Part shown: positions 37,077-46,226 of the stretch, piece by piece
How positions within the stretch are numbered: the first letter of the stretch is position 1
Layout: each line of letters starts with the position of its first letter
Source: Pseudomonas sp. R37(2017)
GTDB taxonomy: Bacteria > Pseudomonadota > Gammaproteobacteria > Pseudomonadales > Pseudomonadaceae
Assembly (NCBI RefSeq): GCF_002113375.1
Contig: NZ_NEHO01000015.1
Coordinates: forward strand, 78,064-142,063
DNA length: 64,000 nucleotides
Direction: 5' to 3'
Notes under the pieces: model-generated
Seen by the model: the letters and a program-made list of their open reading frames with translations, nothing else
Databases searched by the model: none
Told to the model about the DNA's origin: nothing
Position numbers and translations under genes: made by a program

Positions 37077-37850
37077 ATGAGTAAATCCGTGCTAGTGACA
37101 GGCGCTGCAACGGGCTTCGGGCGAGGTGTAGCCTGGGCGCTGGCTGCGCAGGGGCACAAGGTCGTCGCTGGGTGCCAAATCTGGCCCCAGGTCTGGGAAC
37201 TGCGCAATGCTGCGATGGCGACCGGGCTTGAGATGCAAGTCATTAAGCTTGACGTACTCAACGAGATTGACCGGAGCAATGCATTGGCAATCGAAATTGA
37301 CGTTCTATTCAACAACGCGGGCATCATGGAGTCAGGGCCGATTGTCGAGATCCCCATGTCGGTCTTTCGTTCGGTCTTTGAAACCAATGTATTTGCCGCG
37401 CTTGAGCTAGCGCAAGGCTTTGCCCGCGCCATGGTGCAGCGTGGCAGCGGGCGGATTGTCTGGACCTCGTCCGTGGCCGGCCTGGTCAAAGTCCCTTTCG
37501 ATGGGGCGTATGCCGCTTCCAAGCATGCTGTCGAAGGCATTTGCTCGGCGATGCACGATGAACTCGAGCCTTACGGTGTAGAGGTGGTCACCGTCAATCC
37601 GGGTGCCTATCGCACAGGTTTTAACGATACAGGCATGGAGAGCATGGACCAGTGGTGGCATCAGGGTGATCGTGTTGTCACCCATTGGCCGGTGCGTGAG
37701 CTCAACCGTCAGCATGATCCGGCCGAGATGATCAAGGCCATCGTAGCGGTAATTGAACAGGACAAACCGGCCTATCGTACCGTACGACCCGCGAGTGCCG
37801 AGGAAATGGTGAAAAAAGAGCAGGCAGACGTATGGGTACGGCGAGCCTAG
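37077..37850 (+). CDS. Short-chain dehydrogenase/reductase
   Basis: The 257-aa SDR has the cofactor motif TGAATGFGRG near residue 8, NNAG near 82, catalytic Ser in WTSSVAG and the YAASK Tyr-Lys pair near 146-150. The start at 37077 is preferred over a much longer upstream frame that runs inside the LuxR gene; GAGGAGGTC precedes it. It follows the regulator by 13 bp and is probably in the same transcript. The substrate is unknown; position beside glyoxalase III would suit reduction of a reactive aldehyde or ketone, which is inference. Confidence 0.85.
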   Translation: MSKSVLVTGAATGFGRGVAWALAAQGHKVVAGCQIWPQVWELRNAAMATGLEMQVIKLDVLNEIDRSNALAIEIDVLFNNAGIMESGPIVEIPMSVFRSVFETNVFAALELAQGFARAMVQRGSGRIVWTSSVAGLVKVPFDGAYAASKHAVEGICSAMHDELEPYGVEVVTVNPGAYRTGFNDTGMESMDQWWHQGDRVVTHWPVRELNRQHDPAEMIKAIVAVIEQDKPAYRTVRPASAEEMVKKEQADVWVRRA

Positions 37851-37967
37851 AAATCAGGGCTCTGTATGGACTTGTAGTCCTTGATACAAGTGAGTCTCTC
37901 GCCCGTATGCCTTCGATCGAAGGGGGCGGACTTTAGTTACCCGGTTACACAAATCTCTGGAGCGCCA

Positions 37968-38942
37968 ATGTCAAATCTGTTCCCCATTACCCGTCTGCGG
38001 CGCTTGCGACAGAATAAGTCGTTACGCAGGCTGTTTCAGGAAACCGAGTTTCGCCTCGATAACCTGATCCTTCCAATCTTCGTTGAAGAGGAGGTCGATG
38101 ATTTCGTACCGATCACCAGCATGCCGGGGGTCAACCGTATTCCGGAGAGGATGCTAGCCCGCGAGGTCGAGCGTTATGCCCGAGCGGGGATCAAATCGGT
38201 GATGACCTTTGGTGTTTCGCACCACCTGGACGAGAGTGGCAGCGACACCTGGCGTGAGGACGGTCTGGTGGCGCGTATGGCGCGGATCTGCAAGGACGCC
38301 GTGCCGGAAATGGTGGTGATGTCTGATACATGTTTTTGTGAGTACACCAATCACGGTCACTGCGGCGTCGCGCACAACGGTGATGTAGATAACGATGCCA
38401 CATTGGTCAATCTCGCCAGGCAGGCGGTAGTGGCCGCCGCAGCCGGAGCTGACTTCATCGCCCCGTCGGCAGCAATGGATGGACAGGTCCAGGCTATCCG
38501 CAGTGCGCTGGACGCTGCCGGCTTAAATCACACAGCAATCATGGCCTATTCGACCAAGTTTGCTTCCTCGCTCTATGGCCCATTTAGAGAAGCTGGCGGC
38601 ACGGTCCTTAAGGGTGATCGCAGAAGCTACCAAATGAACCCAATGAATCGCCGCGAAGCTGTGCGTGAATCGCTGCTTGATGAGCAGGAGGGTGCCGATG
38701 CACTGATGGTCAAGCCCGCGGGTGCCTACCTTGACGTGATCGCCGACATACGTGGAGTGTCACGCCTGCCACTGGCTGCATACCAGGTCAGTGGTGAGTA
38801 CGCAATGATCAAGTTCGCTGCTTTGGCGGGGGCAATCGATGAAGAACAGGTTGTACGCGAGAGTATTGGAGCAATAAAGCGTGCGGGTGCAGATTTGATC
38901 CTGACGTATTTTGCGATGGATCTTGCACGTGACGGAATTTGA
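37968..38942 (+). CDS. hemB: Delta-aminolevulinic acid dehydratase, zinc-dependent type
   Basis: The 324-aa enzyme condenses two 5-aminolevulinates to porphobilinogen in haem synthesis. Schiff-base lysines lie in MAYSTKFASS and ALMVKPAGAYLD. The metal site reads SDTCFCEYTNHGHCG, with the three cysteines of zinc-dependent HemB, as in E. coli. The housekeeping HemB of Pseudomonas aeruginosa is the magnesium type, without these cysteines, so this is probably a second, foreign hemB. ATG 37968 follows GGAGCGCCA. It ends a transcript unit with the preceding SDR, 117 bp upstream, or has its own promoter. Confidence 0.92.
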   Translation: MSNLFPITRLRRLRQNKSLRRLFQETEFRLDNLILPIFVEEEVDDFVPITSMPGVNRIPERMLAREVERYARAGIKSVMTFGVSHHLDESGSDTWREDGLVARMARICKDAVPEMVVMSDTCFCEYTNHGHCGVAHNGDVDNDATLVNLARQAVVAAAAGADFIAPSAAMDGQVQAIRSALDAAGLNHTAIMAYSTKFASSLYGPFREAGGTVLKGDRRSYQMNPMNRREAVRESLLDEQEGADALMVKPAGAYLDVIADIRGVSRLPLAAYQVSGEYAMIKFAALAGAIDEEQVVRESIGAIKRAGADLILTYFAMDLARDGI

Positions 38943-39106
38943 AGGGGGCAAGGTGAAGCTCCTTCAATACACGCATTGAACAGATGCTGAGTCATTAAAA
39001 AAATTAATTTTGAGTCGAACTATCGACGTCGTGAAATTCGGGTGAGGGGCTTGCTCATGCAATGTGACAACTGCACCAGCCGATTGATGAAGCGAGGAGT
39101 CAGAAG

Positions 39107-39529
39107 GTGAAAGCAGCCTTGGAAATCGCGCAACATTTTTTTATGCGGTATCACGCTCACGATCTGAAAGGGATGTTGGCGTGTTTTTCTGCAGATGGAC
39201 GAATTGATTATCTGCCTATTCAACTGGAAGGACCGGCAGGTGTTGCAGGCTTGCAAATCTGGAGCGCACTGATTGATGCATTTCCTGATTTGAGTAACGA
39301 GGTTACTGCTCATTATGTTGATGCACGCGGGCAGGCAATTGTGCTTGAGGTCACCATCCGCGGTACCCAGGCGAAGGATGCATTCGGTATTGACAACCTG
39401 GGGCGTAGCTTTGAGCTACCTCATGTCTTCATCCTTAAAATCGCTAACGACGGGCTCATCCAGTCGATGAAGGCGTATTGGGATAATGTGACGTGGTTCC
39501 AGGCATTGGGTAAAACTCAACTTGAATAA
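39107..39529 (+). CDS. SnoaL-like (NTF2-fold) small protein
   Basis: The 140-aa protein fits the SnoaL-like polyketide-cyclase/NTF2 fold: an N-terminal helix pair (EIAQHFFMRYHAHDLKGMLACFSADGRIDY), then strands forming a cone (VTAHYVDARGQAIVLEVTIRG, FELPHVFILKIAND). Such proteins isomerise, hydrolyse or bind small hydrophobic molecules. GTG 39107 has AGGAGT upstream. Neighbouring genes for an acetoacetate-decarboxylase-like enzyme and an ABM monooxygenase make a small-molecule modification role likely. No substrate can be named. Confidence 0.75.
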   Translation: MKAALEIAQHFFMRYHAHDLKGMLACFSADGRIDYLPIQLEGPAGVAGLQIWSALIDAFPDLSNEVTAHYVDARGQAIVLEVTIRGTQAKDAFGIDNLGRSFELPHVFILKIANDGLIQSMKAYWDNVTWFQALGKTQLE

Positions 39530-39646
39530 CAGCTCATGGCATCTTTTCGGCAGTGTCGATAGCGGCAGTGCTTCACCTGGCGCCGCGATGATGTACGCCG
39601 GTAAACAAGGTGGGTGTTTTTGTATCCATGAATCAGGAGGAACACG

Positions 39647-40549
39647 ATGAACTGCCCAATTGATCTTTCGCGTAGGCAAGTACTCCTCACAGCCGGTATC
39701 GGACTTGCGGCAGCCTCAACACCATTGCTTGCGCAGTCGCTAAGTGGGACGCAATCTTCCACTCGCACCACGGGCGGACTGTATCTACCAAACTCTGCGG
39801 CAGGTACTCCACTCACCCCTGAAAGCGTTCGCCAGAAGGCTTATGCGATGCCGATTGTATCGCCAGCGTACCCACAACCACCCAGCTGGTTTCTAGATCG
39901 TCCTTCGCTCACGATCAGCTATCGCACGGATATCGAGTTAGTACGGGCGATGGTGCCTGAGCCGCTGGTGGTGAAAGATCCCATCGTCAGCCTTTCCTTC
40001 CTCTGGATGGTTGCGCCGGGCATCGGAGACTATTATGAGTTTGCCCAAGGAATCTCGTGCTATTTGGGGGACGAAGCTGTCAGTTTTCGTCCGCTAATGG
40101 TGGCGGAGAATGTCACGGCGATCATGCTCGGTCGGGAGGTGTGGGGGTTACCCAAGAAGTTTGGCCATCCTCGGGTGGGGCAGAACAATGAATCCTATGT
40201 AGGTACTCTCGAATATGACGGAACCTTGGTAGCCCGAGCAAGCATGGCTTACAAGTATCAGGAAATTGACCTGGCCGAAGCATCGAAATCCATGCGTACT
40301 CCAGGGGTTGTCCTTAAGGTCATTCCGGACGTCGACGGCAAGACTCCACGTATTGCTGAACTGGTGAGGTTTGAGTATTCGACCGTCGAGCTCAAGGAAG
40401 CCTGGACGGGTGCCGCGAGCCTCGAGCTGTTTGATCATGAGGCCGTGCCAATCGCCGCTTTGCCTGTTCGCGAAATAGTTTCCGTGCGCCACACCCTCGG
40501 CAATTACCTACTGGCTCCCGGCAAGGTTGTTCACGACTACCTCAAGTAA
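39647..40549 (+). CDS. Exported acetoacetate decarboxylase-like protein
   Basis: The 300-aa protein carries a Tat-like signal (SRRQVLLTAGIGLAAASTPLLA, one of the two arginines of the consensus context) and then an acetoacetate decarboxylase fold. MLGREVWGLPKKFGHP at about residues 163-178 matches the active-site region, with the adjacent lysines of which the first forms the Schiff base in true ADC. AGGAGGAA lies seven bases before the ATG. Export is unusual, since ADC is normally cytoplasmic. Many family members are not decarboxylases but aldolase- or hydratase-like enzymes, so the reaction is uncertain. Confidence 0.8.
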   Translation: MNCPIDLSRRQVLLTAGIGLAAASTPLLAQSLSGTQSSTRTTGGLYLPNSAAGTPLTPESVRQKAYAMPIVSPAYPQPPSWFLDRPSLTISYRTDIELVRAMVPEPLVVKDPIVSLSFLWMVAPGIGDYYEFAQGISCYLGDEAVSFRPLMVAENVTAIMLGREVWGLPKKFGHPRVGQNNESYVGTLEYDGTLVARASMAYKYQEIDLAEASKSMRTPGVVLKVIPDVDGKTPRIAELVRFEYSTVELKEAWTGAASLELFDHEAVPIAALPVREIVSVRHTLGNYLLAPGKVVHDYLK

Positions 40550-40648
40550 TTGTCGCTCGAAGTCAGCGGCTGAGGTTTGACTTCCCGCAGCGTCATCAGT
40601 TTGTTGTTCGGCCTGATGCTGTGGTCTTGATTCGGAGTAACTACGTAG

Positions 40649-40945
40649 ATGCCTGCCACGTTGTACGTTACTGCCAGTTTCGTGGTGAAGCCTGAAGGGC
40701 TGGATGAAATACTTGAGCATCTGACTGCACTCAGCTTGAAAACGCGTGAGGAGCCTGGATGCTTGGAATACGGCTATTTCCAGTCACTTGACAATCCACT
40801 ACAGATCTCGTCCTTCGAACGCTGGAAAAGCGAGGAGTCGGAGGCATCGCACTGGCAGACTGAACACCTGGCCACCGCGCTTGCGAGGGTCGCTGGGTTG
40901 TTGCAGGCCTCACCGCAGATCAGCAAGTATCGACGTTTCTGCTGA
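40649..40945 (+). CDS. Antibiotic biosynthesis monooxygenase (ABM) family protein
   Basis: The 98-aa protein shows the ABM dimeric ferredoxin-like fold: LYVTASFVVKPEGLDEILEHLTALSLKTREEPGCLEYGYFQS, then FERWKSEESEASHWQTEHL with the conserved Trp and His. Relatives (YgiN, ActVA-Orf6) oxidise quinols or aromatic polyketides without cofactor. ATG 40649 follows GGAGTAACTACGTAG. It ends facing the OprD porin gene, 15 bp apart tail to tail. Confidence 0.82.
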   Translation: MPATLYVTASFVVKPEGLDEILEHLTALSLKTREEPGCLEYGYFQSLDNPLQISSFERWKSEESEASHWQTEHLATALARVAGLLQASPQISKYRRFC

Positions 40946-40960
40946 TCCGCGGGCGATCAA

Positions 40961-42223
40961 TTACCAGAGCGATAGGGTGTAACTGACGATCAGGCGATTG
41001 TCATCCAGGTCATTGCCGAAATGGCTAGCCCGGACAGTTGCGTTGCGCCACCGCACTCCCAGATTCTTCAGGGGACCGCTTTGGAAGGCATAGGCAATGT
41101 CGGTGTCGCGCTCCCACTCCTTGCCTTCTGGCTTGTTTGCGCCAAGGTCAATGTTGTCGCCGCTGAGGTAGCGGGTCATGAATGTCAGCCCGGGTATGCC
41201 AAGCCCGACGAAGTCGAAGTCGTAACGCAGTTGCCAGGATCGCTCGTCACGGTTGGCAAAGTCGCCGAACTGCACGTAATTGAACAGGAAAGGGTCGCTG
41301 CCGGCGATGTAGGCGTACCCGGTGTCACCGCTCATGCGCTGGAACGCCAGGCCGATTCCGTGGGCGCCGTATCGGTAGTTCATCATCGCGCCATAAGCAC
41401 CATTGTCGATGGTGCTGTAGCCGGCGTCATTGGCCCTGGCGCCACGTACTTCAGTCTTTAGCCATTGCTGCGGGCCAAGGGGCAGCAGGTGGGAAGCAAA
41501 GACGATGTGCTGGCGATACAGGTCTTGCAGTTCGCCGTAGTGATAGCCGGTGCTCAAATGCTCGCTCCACTGATAGCTTATGCCGGCGAAGTTGAAGGCA
41601 TTGCTGCTTTTGCTTGAGCGGGCACCGATGCCACCGGCGCTACCGTTACTTACCGTCATGTTCTCGTTGTCGGAGGAGTTGCGCTGATTCACCTGGGTAA
41701 GGTGCCCGGCGTCCAGGGTCAGTCCGGTCAGTTCCTTTGAGTTCAAGTGGATACCACGAAAGGTCTGTGGCAGCAGGCGCGCATCGTTAGCGGAAACCGT
41801 TGGCAAGCGCGGCTGCAAGGTGCCCAGGCGCAGCAGGGTTTGGGAGAGCTTGAGTTTTGCCGTCAGGCCCAGCTCGCTGTATTCGTCCTCTGCTCGGCGC
41901 GTCTGGCGGTCTTGCTTGAGCAATTGCGTTCCGCTGCGTCCCGCGCCGGAATCCAATTTCAGGCCCAACAGGCCCATAGCATCGACGCCGATTCCCAAGT
42001 CACCCTCGGTGAATCCAGACTCATAACGCAGCAGCAAGCCTTGCGCCCATTCCTCGGCTTTGGCCTGTGGTGCGTCATGCTGGCGAAAGTCTCGGTTCAT
42101 GTAGAAGTTGCGCAATTCCAGTGACGCCTTGGACCCTTGGAGCATATCGGCTTGGGTCGGCAGGCCTAGGCCCAGGGTACTTGCCCCCAGCAATAGATGA
42201 AGGGTGAGTGTGGTGCGGTCCAT
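40961..42223 (-). CDS. OprD-family outer-membrane porin
   Basis: The 420-aa protein has a Sec signal (LLLGASTLGLGLPTQA) and the Pseudomonas OprD pattern: ASLELRNFYMNRDFR at the mature N-terminus, many amphipathic strands, RYDFDFVGLGIPGLTFMTRYLSGDNID near 345 and a C-terminal aromatic strand ending SYTLSLW. OprD-type channels take up specific small acids and amino acids. Its position downstream of the acyl-CoA dehydrogenase and lva genes, on the same strand, suggests uptake of levulinate or a related acid. There is a 145-bp gap upstream, so it may have its own promoter. Confidence 0.9.
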   Translation of the reverse strand: MDRTTLTLHLLLGASTLGLGLPTQADMLQGSKASLELRNFYMNRDFRQHDAPQAKAEEWAQGLLLRYESGFTEGDLGIGVDAMGLLGLKLDSGAGRSGTQLLKQDRQTRRAEDEYSELGLTAKLKLSQTLLRLGTLQPRLPTVSANDARLLPQTFRGIHLNSKELTGLTLDAGHLTQVNQRNSSDNENMTVSNGSAGGIGARSSKSSNAFNFAGISYQWSEHLSTGYHYGELQDLYRQHIVFASHLLPLGPQQWLKTEVRGARANDAGYSTIDNGAYGAMMNYRYGAHGIGLAFQRMSGDTGYAYIAGSDPFLFNYVQFGDFANRDERSWQLRYDFDFVGLGIPGLTFMTRYLSGDNIDLGANKPEGKEWERDTDIAYAFQSGPLKNLGVRWRNATVRASHFGNDLDDNRLIVSYTLSLW

Positions 42224-42368
42224 GTTCAGGTTCTCTTGTTGTTATTGATGGAACAGCAGGCTTCGCACCGGGCCGTAGGCCCGATGTGGGGTAGGGAGGA
42301 AGGCATAGGCGTCGAGGGTCACACGATGCGGTTGTTGGCCGTTGCCTATCGCTACTCTCGCAGGTTGG

Positions 42369-44141
42369 TCAGAACTGCTCGGCTGGTAATTCGTAGAGGC
42401 AGGCGCTGCCTGCCCGGATAGTGGCTTCCAGGCTCAGGGTTCGTGGCAGCAGGCGTTTGAAGAAGAATTCGGCGGTTGCCAGCTTGGCCGCGTAGAACGG
42501 GTCGCCATCGCCCTGCCGTTGCTGCGCGACATCGGCCATGCGGACCCACATGTAGGCATAGGCGGTGTAGCCGAACAGATGCAGGTATTCCACAGAGGCC
42601 GCACCCACCTCCTGCGGATGGTGTTTGGCGCGATCCATTAACCAGCGACTGACGTCTTCCAAGCGCTCGGTTGCTGCCAGAAGGTCGTTGGCATGGGGCG
42701 CTTGTCGCAGCCGGCAGAACTTGCGCACTTCGGCGGACAAGTCACGGAGCGCCACTCCACCGTTGGCGATCACCTTGCGCCCAAGCAGGTCCAGGGCCTG
42801 AATGCCGTTGGCGCCTTCATAGATCTGGGCGATACGAACGTCGCGCACCAGTTGCTCCTGGCCCCATTCACGGATATAGCCGTGGCCACCGAACACCTGT
42901 TGTCCATGCACGCAGCTTTCCAGGCCCGTGTCTGTGAAGAAGGCCTTGGCCACAGGCGTCAGCAGGGCCACTAGGCCTTCGGCACGGGCGCGTTCGTCAG
43001 GGTTGTCGCTGTACTTGGCGATGTCCAACTGTTGCCCCACGTAGCTGGCAAAGGCACGCCCACCTTCGGTGAGCGCCTTCATGCTCAACAACTGGCGGCG
43101 TATATCGGGGTGTACCACAAGGGGGTCGGCAATCTTGTCAGGCGCTACCGGCCCCGTGGGCGCTCGGCCCTGGGTGCGTTCGCGGGCGTAGGCCACTGCG
43201 GCCTGGTAGGAGGCATCGGCGCAGCCAATGCCTTGAATGCCAATGGAGAGCCGCTCGTAGTTCATCATAGTGAACATTGCCGCCAGGCCACGGTTTGGCT
43301 CACCGATCAAGTAACCCCGGGCATTGTCGAAATGCATCACGCAGGTTGCAGAAGCCTTGATACCCATCTTGTGCTCGATGGAGCCGCAGCTCACCGCATT
43401 GCGCTCGCCGAGTGAGCCGTCATTGTTGACCAGCACCTTGGGTACCAGGAACAGCGAGATGCCCTTGGCGCCTGCGGGGGCGTCGGGCAACTTGGCTAGC
43501 ACCAGATGGATGATGTTCTCGGTCAAGTCCTGCTCGCCACCGGTGATAAAGATCTTGGTGCCGCTGATGCGGTAGCTGCCGTCAGCCTGAGGCTGTGCGC
43601 GGGTACGGATCATGCCGAGATCTGTACCGGCATGGGCTTCAGTCAGACACATGGATCCGGCCCAGCGCCCTTGGTACATGGCAGGTAAATAGGTGGCGCG
43701 CAGGTCGTCACTGGCGTGAGCATCGATTGCCAGACAGGCACCGGAGGAGAGGGCCGAGTACAGCGCAAAGCTTGAGTTGGCTGCATAGAGCATTTCTTCG
43801 AACTGCACGGCGAGCATTTTCGGCATCCCCATCCCTTCCAACTGCGGGTTGCCGGACAGGCCGACCCAGCCACCCGCAGCATAGTCAGCATAGGCCTCGC
43901 GAAATCCGGCCGGGGTGGTGACCACCCCGTCATGCCATTGAGCCTCTTGTTCGTCACCGCTGCGATTGAGGGGGGCGATACGCTGTCCAGTGATCTTGGC
44001 AGCTTCTTCGAGGATGGCATTGGCCGTGTCGGAATCGACTCGCTCGGCCAGCTCAGGTAACTGTTGCCACAGGGCGGGGGCGTCGAAGACCTCATGCAGG
44101 ACGAAACGCATGTCACGCAGTGGAGCGCTGTATTTGGGCAT
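42369..44141 (-). CDS. Long acyl-CoA dehydrogenase (DmdC-type, about 590 aa)
   Basis: The 590-aa flavoprotein has the acyl-CoA dehydrogenase core: CLTEAHAGTDLGMIRTRA and ISGTKIFITGGEQD (FAD and substrate loops), FTMMNYERLSIGIQG, and QVFGGHGYIREWGQEQLVRDVRIAQIYEGANGIQALDLLGRK with the catalytic-Glu region YEGAN. A C-terminal extension of about 130 residues is typical of the DmdC/FadE-like long subgroup. ATG 44141 is preferred, with AGAGG upstream. It follows lvaF by 65 bp on the same strand and probably oxidises short acyl-CoAs (such as valeryl-CoA) feeding beta-oxidation. The substrate is inferred from context. Confidence 0.88.
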   Translation of the reverse strand: MPKYSAPLRDMRFVLHEVFDAPALWQQLPELAERVDSDTANAILEEAAKITGQRIAPLNRSGDEQEAQWHDGVVTTPAGFREAYADYAAGGWVGLSGNPQLEGMGMPKMLAVQFEEMLYAANSSFALYSALSSGACLAIDAHASDDLRATYLPAMYQGRWAGSMCLTEAHAGTDLGMIRTRAQPQADGSYRISGTKIFITGGEQDLTENIIHLVLAKLPDAPAGAKGISLFLVPKVLVNNDGSLGERNAVSCGSIEHKMGIKASATCVMHFDNARGYLIGEPNRGLAAMFTMMNYERLSIGIQGIGCADASYQAAVAYARERTQGRAPTGPVAPDKIADPLVVHPDIRRQLLSMKALTEGGRAFASYVGQQLDIAKYSDNPDERARAEGLVALLTPVAKAFFTDTGLESCVHGQQVFGGHGYIREWGQEQLVRDVRIAQIYEGANGIQALDLLGRKVIANGGVALRDLSAEVRKFCRLRQAPHANDLLAATERLEDVSRWLMDRAKHHPQEVGAASVEYLHLFGYTAYAYMWVRMADVAQQRQGDGDPFYAAKLATAEFFFKRLLPRTLSLEATIRAGSACLYELPAEQF

Positions 44142-44206
44142 GTAACGAAACCTCTTGGTGCATTGGGGGCGGGCACGCGGTGAAGCAGGCACACGTGTCG
44201 GATGGG

Positions 44207-45865
44207 TCAGTGATCAGTGGCGGTGGCGATGCCGACACCGGTCTGGGCGCGAACGAGTTGATCGTCGAAACCTTCACGGTCCAGGCCTGCCCTGACGCTG
44301 CGGTCGAAACGGGACACTAGAACAATTACCAGGAAGGTCAGAGGCATGGCGAACAGCGCCGGGTGGTCAAAGGGGAAGATCGCTTTTTGGTGACCCAGTA
44401 CCGTGACCCAGACCGTGGGCGAGAGGACCACTAGGGTCAATGCCGACAGCAGGCCGGTCAGCCCTCCGTAGATCGCGCCACGGGTGGTCAGGCCTTTCCA
44501 GTACATGGCCATGAACAACACCGGGAAGTTGGCCGAGGCCGCGATGCCGAACGTAAGTCCGACCAGAAAGGCAATGTTCACCTGTTCGAACAGAATGCCC
44601 AGTGCCATGGCCAGCAACCCGAGGATGACCACCGCGATACGCGAGACGCGCATCTCTTGGGCCTCGCTAGCGGTACCCTGCTTGATGACCGTTGCGTAGA
44701 TATCGTGGGAGATGGCCGAGGCGCCGGCCAGAGTTAATCCTGCGACCACGGCGAGGATCGTGGCGAATGCCACGGCAGATAGGAAACCCAGGAACAGGTT
44801 GCCTCCTACTGCCTTGGCCAGGTGCATCGCCACCATGTTGCCGCCGCCAAGTAGTACACCGCCGACCTTGCCGTCGACAAAGTACTGCGCATCAGTGCCA
44901 ACGATGACGATGGCGGCAAAGCCGAGCACGCAGACCACCAGGAAGAAATAACCGATAAAGCCTGAGGCGTAAAACACTGACTTGCGAGCTTCACGGGCGT
45001 TGGGCACGGTGAAGAAACGCATCAAGATATGCGGCAGCCCCGCCAGGCCGAACACCAGGCCGAGCGCCATGGAGGCTACGTTCAGCGGATTGGCCAGCAT
45101 GCTGCCAGGTCCCATGATGGCCCATCCGGTGGCGTGGCTTTGCACTGCTCGGTTGGCCAGCGTTTCCAGGCTGAAACCAAAAGGCGCTAGGGCCATCAGC
45201 ATCAGCACGGTGCCACCTACCAGCAGCAGGATAGCCTTGGTGATTTGTACCCAGGTGGTTGCAAGCATACCGCCGAAGATCACATAGACCAGCATCAACA
45301 AGCCCACCACGACCACCGCAGTCGAGTAGTCCAGGCCGAAGAGAAGCTTGATCAATTGGCCAGCCCCGACCATTTGCAGGAGCAGGTAGCAGCAGACCAC
45401 TGTCAGGGAGCCACAAGCGGCGAGCATTCGGATGCGCCGCTGGTCGAGCCGGAACGAGACAATGTCGGCAAAGGTATAGCGCCCAAGGTTACGCAGGCGC
45501 TCGGCCATCAAAAAGGTGAGGATGGGCCAGCCGACGAAAAAGCCAATCACGTAGATAAATCCATCGTAACCCTTTGCGAAGACCATGCTGGAAAGCCCCA
45601 GCAGGGTCGAGGCCGACATGTAATCACCGGCAATCGCCAGACCGTTCTGCAGGCCCGTGATGCCACCGCCCGCGGTATAGAAGTCGCTGGCCGAGCGTGT
45701 CTGGCGGGCGGCCCACCATGTAATCATCAACGTGATGGATACAAAGAGTAGGAACATGCCGATCGCACCCAGATTCATTTCTTGTCGCGGTGACTCGGCC
45801 GCTGAGGCGAGCAACGGTTGGCATAGCAAGGCGGTTGCCGGGAGCTGGACATGTAGGCGCTTCAT
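44207..45865 (-). CDS. lvaF: Sodium/solute symporter, ActP-like levulinate transporter LvaF
   Basis: The 552-aa protein has an N-terminal signal-like segment and about 13 membrane helices of the SSS family (ASDFYTAGGGITGLQNGLAIAGDYMSAS, GLPHILMRFFTVPNAREARKS). It resembles ActP cation/acetate symporters. It overlaps by 4 bp the DUF485 gene that accompanies ActP-type carriers, and lies with lvaE, lvaR and lvaABCD, which matches the LvaF/LvaG pair of the Pseudomonas putida levulinate locus. It likely brings levulinate or similar short keto acids into the cell. An acetate carrier is the alternative. Confidence 0.87.
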   Translation of the reverse strand: MKRLHVQLPATALLCQPLLASAAESPRQEMNLGAIGMFLLFVSITLMITWWAARQTRSASDFYTAGGGITGLQNGLAIAGDYMSASTLLGLSSMVFAKGYDGFIYVIGFFVGWPILTFLMAERLRNLGRYTFADIVSFRLDQRRIRMLAACGSLTVVCCYLLLQMVGAGQLIKLLFGLDYSTAVVVVGLLMLVYVIFGGMLATTWVQITKAILLLVGGTVLMLMALAPFGFSLETLANRAVQSHATGWAIMGPGSMLANPLNVASMALGLVFGLAGLPHILMRFFTVPNAREARKSVFYASGFIGYFFLVVCVLGFAAIVIVGTDAQYFVDGKVGGVLLGGGNMVAMHLAKAVGGNLFLGFLSAVAFATILAVVAGLTLAGASAISHDIYATVIKQGTASEAQEMRVSRIAVVILGLLAMALGILFEQVNIAFLVGLTFGIAASANFPVLFMAMYWKGLTTRGAIYGGLTGLLSALTLVVLSPTVWVTVLGHQKAIFPFDHPALFAMPLTFLVIVLVSRFDRSVRAGLDREGFDDQLVRAQTGVGIATATDH

Positions 45866-46191
45866 ACTTGGCTCTCCTTGACAATGCTGGCGCTGAGGCT
45901 ATCGAAGTGGGTGTTAGCGCGGTACACGTACCAGGCCGTAAGCAGCCAGGCGATCACGATGAGCAAGGTGGCAATCGGGATGCCCAGGCTCAGGTGGCTA
46001 CCCGGGTAGAGCGGCTGGTGCAGCAGCTCAGGCAGGCTGGCGGCAACCCCCATGAACAGGAAGTAGCCGCACAACACCAGTGCACTCAGCTTCCAGGTCA
46101 TTCGCGAACGGGTCTGGATCAGGGCGATGAATCGGGGGTTTTCCCGGATGCGACGGTAGTGGTCGGCATGGGTGTCGGTCGTACTGTTCAT
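45862..46191 (-). CDS. lvaG: DUF485 (YjcH-like) small membrane protein LvaG
   Basis: The 109-aa protein has a soluble start (DHYRRIRENPRFIALIQTRSRMTWKLS, the DUF485 signature) and two membrane helices (about 36-55 and 70-92). DUF485 proteins are encoded directly before SSS symporters and are thought to support their assembly or activity. GGAGGCTAC precedes the ATG at 46191. The coupling with lvaF (4-bp overlap) is tight. The longer frame back to 46569 runs inside lvaE and is rejected. Confidence 0.85.
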   Translation of the reverse strand: MNSTTDTHADHYRRIRENPRFIALIQTRSRMTWKLSALVLCGYFLFMGVAASLPELLHQPLYPGSHLSLGIPIATLLIVIAWLLTAWYVYRANTHFDSLSASIVKESQV

Positions 46192-46226
46192 GTAGCCTCC
46201 GCTTGTTTTTGTTGTAAGGCTGCCCG

